From the NCBI GenBank assembly GCA_001600455.1, contig BCKC01000002.1, positions 5,284,171-5,348,170 of the forward strand: a stretch of 64,000 nt of DNA, read 5' to 3'. The DNA comes from Endocalyx cinctus (lineage: Eukaryota > Ascomycota > Sordariomycetes > Amphisphaeriales > Apiosporaceae). The position numbers and the translations under genes are program-made. The notes below the pieces were generated by a model, which was not told the DNA's origin, did not search any database, and worked only from the letters and a program-made list of their open reading frames with translations. Below are positions 60,949 to 64,000 of the stretch, piece by piece; position 1 is the stretch's first letter; each line of letters starts with the position of its first letter.

Positions 60949-63900
60949 ATGGCAGACCCTGTTGGGCTCCTCGGGACCGCCATAGGCGTCGTGTCTCTGG
61001 GCTTCCAGGTCTACGGCGGACTGAGAAAATATCTCGATGAGTACCGGTCTCATGACCAAATACACAAAACGTTGAGAACCTTGGAACGGCTGAACCAAGC
61101 GCTTCGAGTTATCCAATCAGCCATTCCCGCTTTTCTGGACGAGCATCGTAAATCGACTCACCCTATCAACGCGTTACTCCAAATATCTCAAGAGAAACTA
61201 CTGGAACTTGAGATTGAAACCAAGAAATATCAACCGCCGCCGAAATTGACAGACATAAAAAGCAGAGCTAAGGAAATGAAAATCAAGGTTGGATTCCCCT
61301 TTCATCGTGCCAGTCTAGACAAACTTGAAGCTCGCTTAGATGGTGTTATTGGCTATCTTCAGGTAGCAATTGATGGCCTTGGCTTGTAAGATCCTCACAC
61401 CTATATCTATCTATACATGCATTATCCTAGTTACAGGTTCTCAGTGATATCGAGGGTCAAATACATTATCATGGTACGAAGAATCAAAAAAACTCACACA
61501 ATTGATAAACTAGAAACGCCCTTTCCACCATTAACACCAAGGTCTCAGCCATCGATAGCGATACCAAAACGAATACCATGATATTGACCGATATTAAGAT
61601 GAAGTCCGATGCTATCTATCAAGCTCAGCTTGCGACACTAGACCAGTCGAAAAAGCTTGAGCGCATGGAAAACATGTTGCAAGCTTTGATATTGCAGACT
61701 TCGACTTCACAAAGTGGTCCAGTTAAAATACAGGACTTAATTGGCATGTTAGTCTCGAAGCCTTCATTACTGAGGGATTTTCGAGAAAACACGAACACGC
61801 CGTCAGGAACGACAAGTCCAGATCCTTGGATGTATCCTCGCGATAGATCTATAAAGCGCTGCGGGTGTTGGAGCAGACGCCAATCCTCAACTAAATCAAC
61901 CCGCAGGTCGTGGTTCTCAACATTCGACAAAACAACTATCGAGATAGATCACGATTCGAAATGTCCTTCCGCTCGGTATACCGGCGAGAAGCGTCAACGG
62001 GTGATCGGCTTCACCTACACGGGGCTGCGGCAGTTCATATCTGCCGCGATCTCTATCACCCTATGTCTAACATACGGCGCGGGTGGGAGCAGTATCAGCC
62101 CCAAACTCCGTTACTTTGCCATGGTTGATGGTAGCTCGGCGCCGGCGTTCCGCATCATGTCTTACGTGCAATGCTCGCTTAGCAACAACACGTTTTACAA
62201 TCGCCGGAAATATGGCCAGAAGCCGAGGGACGAGGAGTATCAGCTGCTTTTTGATCTCGTCATCTTAAAACTGCGCAAACTCTACGATAGTGGTGTTGCA
62301 CGACCTACCGATGTCAACTTGTCTGGACAGACGGTTATAAGCATGATATTTCAAGCAAGTAAAGTGTAACATCAGTAAACCGAGCCTCCACTGACCTGAA
62401 AGTTAGCCAGGATGGCTGGGATATGACCTCACCAGCTTGTCCTTGCTTACTAAGCTTTACGATTTCGTAATGTCGATGCGAGAAATGAGTATTCCATTGA
62501 AGGATGCTGAAGAAGGGCACCGTGGTATGTAAGTGTCCAATAATCAACTATGAAATAACTCAAAAAGGTTCTAAATAACATTCTTAGATCTCATGTCGAG
62601 TTTTGCTTTCGTTCTTTGAAGAGCAAAGATAGACAACACCGAGATTACATGGTTGAGAATGTCGCCCCATTATTGTTTCCAGAAGAGTCAGAAATAGCTG
62701 TTAAAGATGTCCGCAGTGTTCTTAAATTTAGAACCCATATTGGATCATCTGATAAATTATCTACAGGTTGGTTGGCTATCGCTATTTCATATTGTCTCAT
62801 TTTCTGGAGGAGTATATTTGTTTAATCATCATGTCTCTGTCTTAGTTTTTGGTCTCGACAGCCCGCTTTTCCAGGCGCTCTTACTGCAGGATGAACACAA
62901 GTTACGGAAAATACTCGAAGATCCCTCTTTATCACGTCGCCAATCACACAATGCGCATGGTTTATCCGCCATATATGTTGCGATAGGATGGCCTGCGGGG
63001 TTGGAATTAGTTATTGATAACATACCGGATATCGACATCAATGAAAAATACGGAAAGGATACTACTCCATTACTTGTCGCCTTGAAGCAGAGCAGAGCAG
63101 AGTGCATATCAAACAGCAAACAAGTAATATGTGACGACGATTGTCCATGCTGCGACTGTATTGAGATACTATTGGAAGCTGGTTGTGTCTTGAGTAATGT
63201 TCTTGCCGGAAATATACTTAGAGGTGCATACCCCCTGAAAGTCGCTTCGGTCATGTTAAACCACATAAAACGGTATCGTCAAAGCTTAGCATCGATACTG
63301 CGACTAGGCTTTTTCAAACGAGATACAATCCTTGCCGATGAAAATAATAACGCCGTTTTGGACGTGCGAATACAACTTGTCGTCACTTATTTAGGACAGA
63401 TAGGAATTAACCCCTTTCAAACGTTTGGCCTCGACCTGGATGATTACAGACTAGGATCTCAAGAATCATTCGCTGGATCAAAATCAATCTATCATCTAAT
63501 TAAGGACAAGGAAATAGCGGGTTTAGCATTTAGTCTAGGATTTCAAGATATCGATGTGCCTCACTGTGGTCTGACGCCTCTCATGGATCGCTACATCGAC
63601 TTTAGCTATGCGAAATGGTTGGTCGACCACGGAGCGTGCTACACGAGCATTGTCCCTTTTTACGGTAATATGGGGACATGCAGCGACGAGAATATTCCCG
63701 GGTGGACCGTCGCACATTTTCTCCTCAAAAGATTTATACTGAGATCAACTCAGGGCCAATTGACAGAGATCCAATTTCTCGATCAAGTTGCAAGTTTTAG
63801 CACCTTGATGATTGGCGATGGGTGCAGATGCAGTTGCTCCCTACCAGAACACGGCTGCCTCCCTTTGACAGTACTTTTGAAAGAGCTCTACGAGTTCTTC

Positions 63901-64000
63901 TTGAAGGAGAATTATGAAGAAAACGACATAATTCAATTTATATGCGAGTATATACTCGATTACGTCTTCATCGTCGCCAATCATGACGGTTCATTCCCCT
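60949..64000 (+). CDS. STAND-type protein: PigL_N-like fungal N-terminal domain + ankyrin-type repeats (partial, runs off right edge)
   Basis: Model: join 60949-61385, 61514-62358, 62411-62528, 62588-62766, 62846 to beyond 64000; at least 911 aa. Donors are GTAAGA, GTAAAG, GTAAGT and GTTGGT. Residues 1-145 (MADPVGLLGTAIGVVSLGFQ...) match the fungal N-terminal domain of STAND proteins (PigL_N type). Exon 2 holds a Cys/Arg-rich turn (CGCWSRRQSS), then FTYTGLRQFISAA, LTYGAGGSSISPKLRYF and SGVARPTDVNLSGQT. This pattern is known from large fungal ankyrin proteins in which no Walker motifs are seen, and none are visible here. Exon 5 carries divergent ankyrin-like repeats (HGLSAIYVAIGWPAGLELVI; GKDTTPLLVALKQS; HCGLTPLMDRYI). 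The frame is still open at 64000. Probable intracellular recognition or scaffold protein. Confidence 0.85.

Noticed and set aside
1..64000. CRISPR arrays, bacterial operons, rRNA genes, prophage
   Set aside because: No direct-repeat/spacer pattern, Shine-Dalgarno-linked operons or rRNA sequence seen; the introns show this is a eukaryotic nuclear sequence.

Overview
This window looks like nuclear DNA of a filamentous ascomycete (Pezizomycotina, most likely Sordariomycetes). The evidence is short GT-AG introns, mostly about 55-160 nt, A/T-rich intergenic DNA with long homopolymers, and a typical mould gene set: metacaspase, a CM1/PACT spindle-pole protein, Utp22, a NACHT-ankyrin NLR and a HET-domain protein. 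The lineage call is inference. Gene models were made by hand-splicing; every junction listed keeps the reading frame.

Left part (1-17 kb), housekeeping. A Ser/Thr-rich protein runs off the left edge (-). It is followed by an unrecognised 656-aa protein (+), a tRNA-Gly(UCC) (-), an FBXO21-like F-box/transglutaminase-like/YccV protein (-), a coiled-coil MTOC protein of the Pcp1/ApsB type (+) and a six-exon type I metacaspase (-).

17-25.6 kb is about 8.5 kb with no gene I can support. It holds microsatellites, homopolymers and a few coding-like scraps.

Middle part (25.6-40 kb). An alpha/beta hydrolase (+), a secreted Ser/Thr/Asn-rich repeat protein (+), mitochondrial succinyl-CoA:3-ketoacid CoA transferase (-), UTP22 (+) and a cytochrome P450 (+). 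Small inverted-repeat elements and a short telomere-like tract lie in the gaps.

Right part (41-64 kb), accessory. A HeLo-NACHT-ankyrin protein (+) and a HET-domain protein (-) converge, with a decayed Ty3/gypsy-type gag fragment between them. The HET gene probably carries an extra N-terminal exon with two membrane segments. Then come an MFS monocarboxylate-type transporter (-), a coding relic with one stop (+), a secreted HD-domain protein (-), a 6-kb gene-free stretch with a palindromic solo-LTR-like element, and a PigL_N-type STAND/ankyrin protein (+) that runs off the right edge. Three proteins of families linked to allorecognition or programmed cell death lie within 23 kb among decayed transposon pieces. 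This is the most interesting part of the window.
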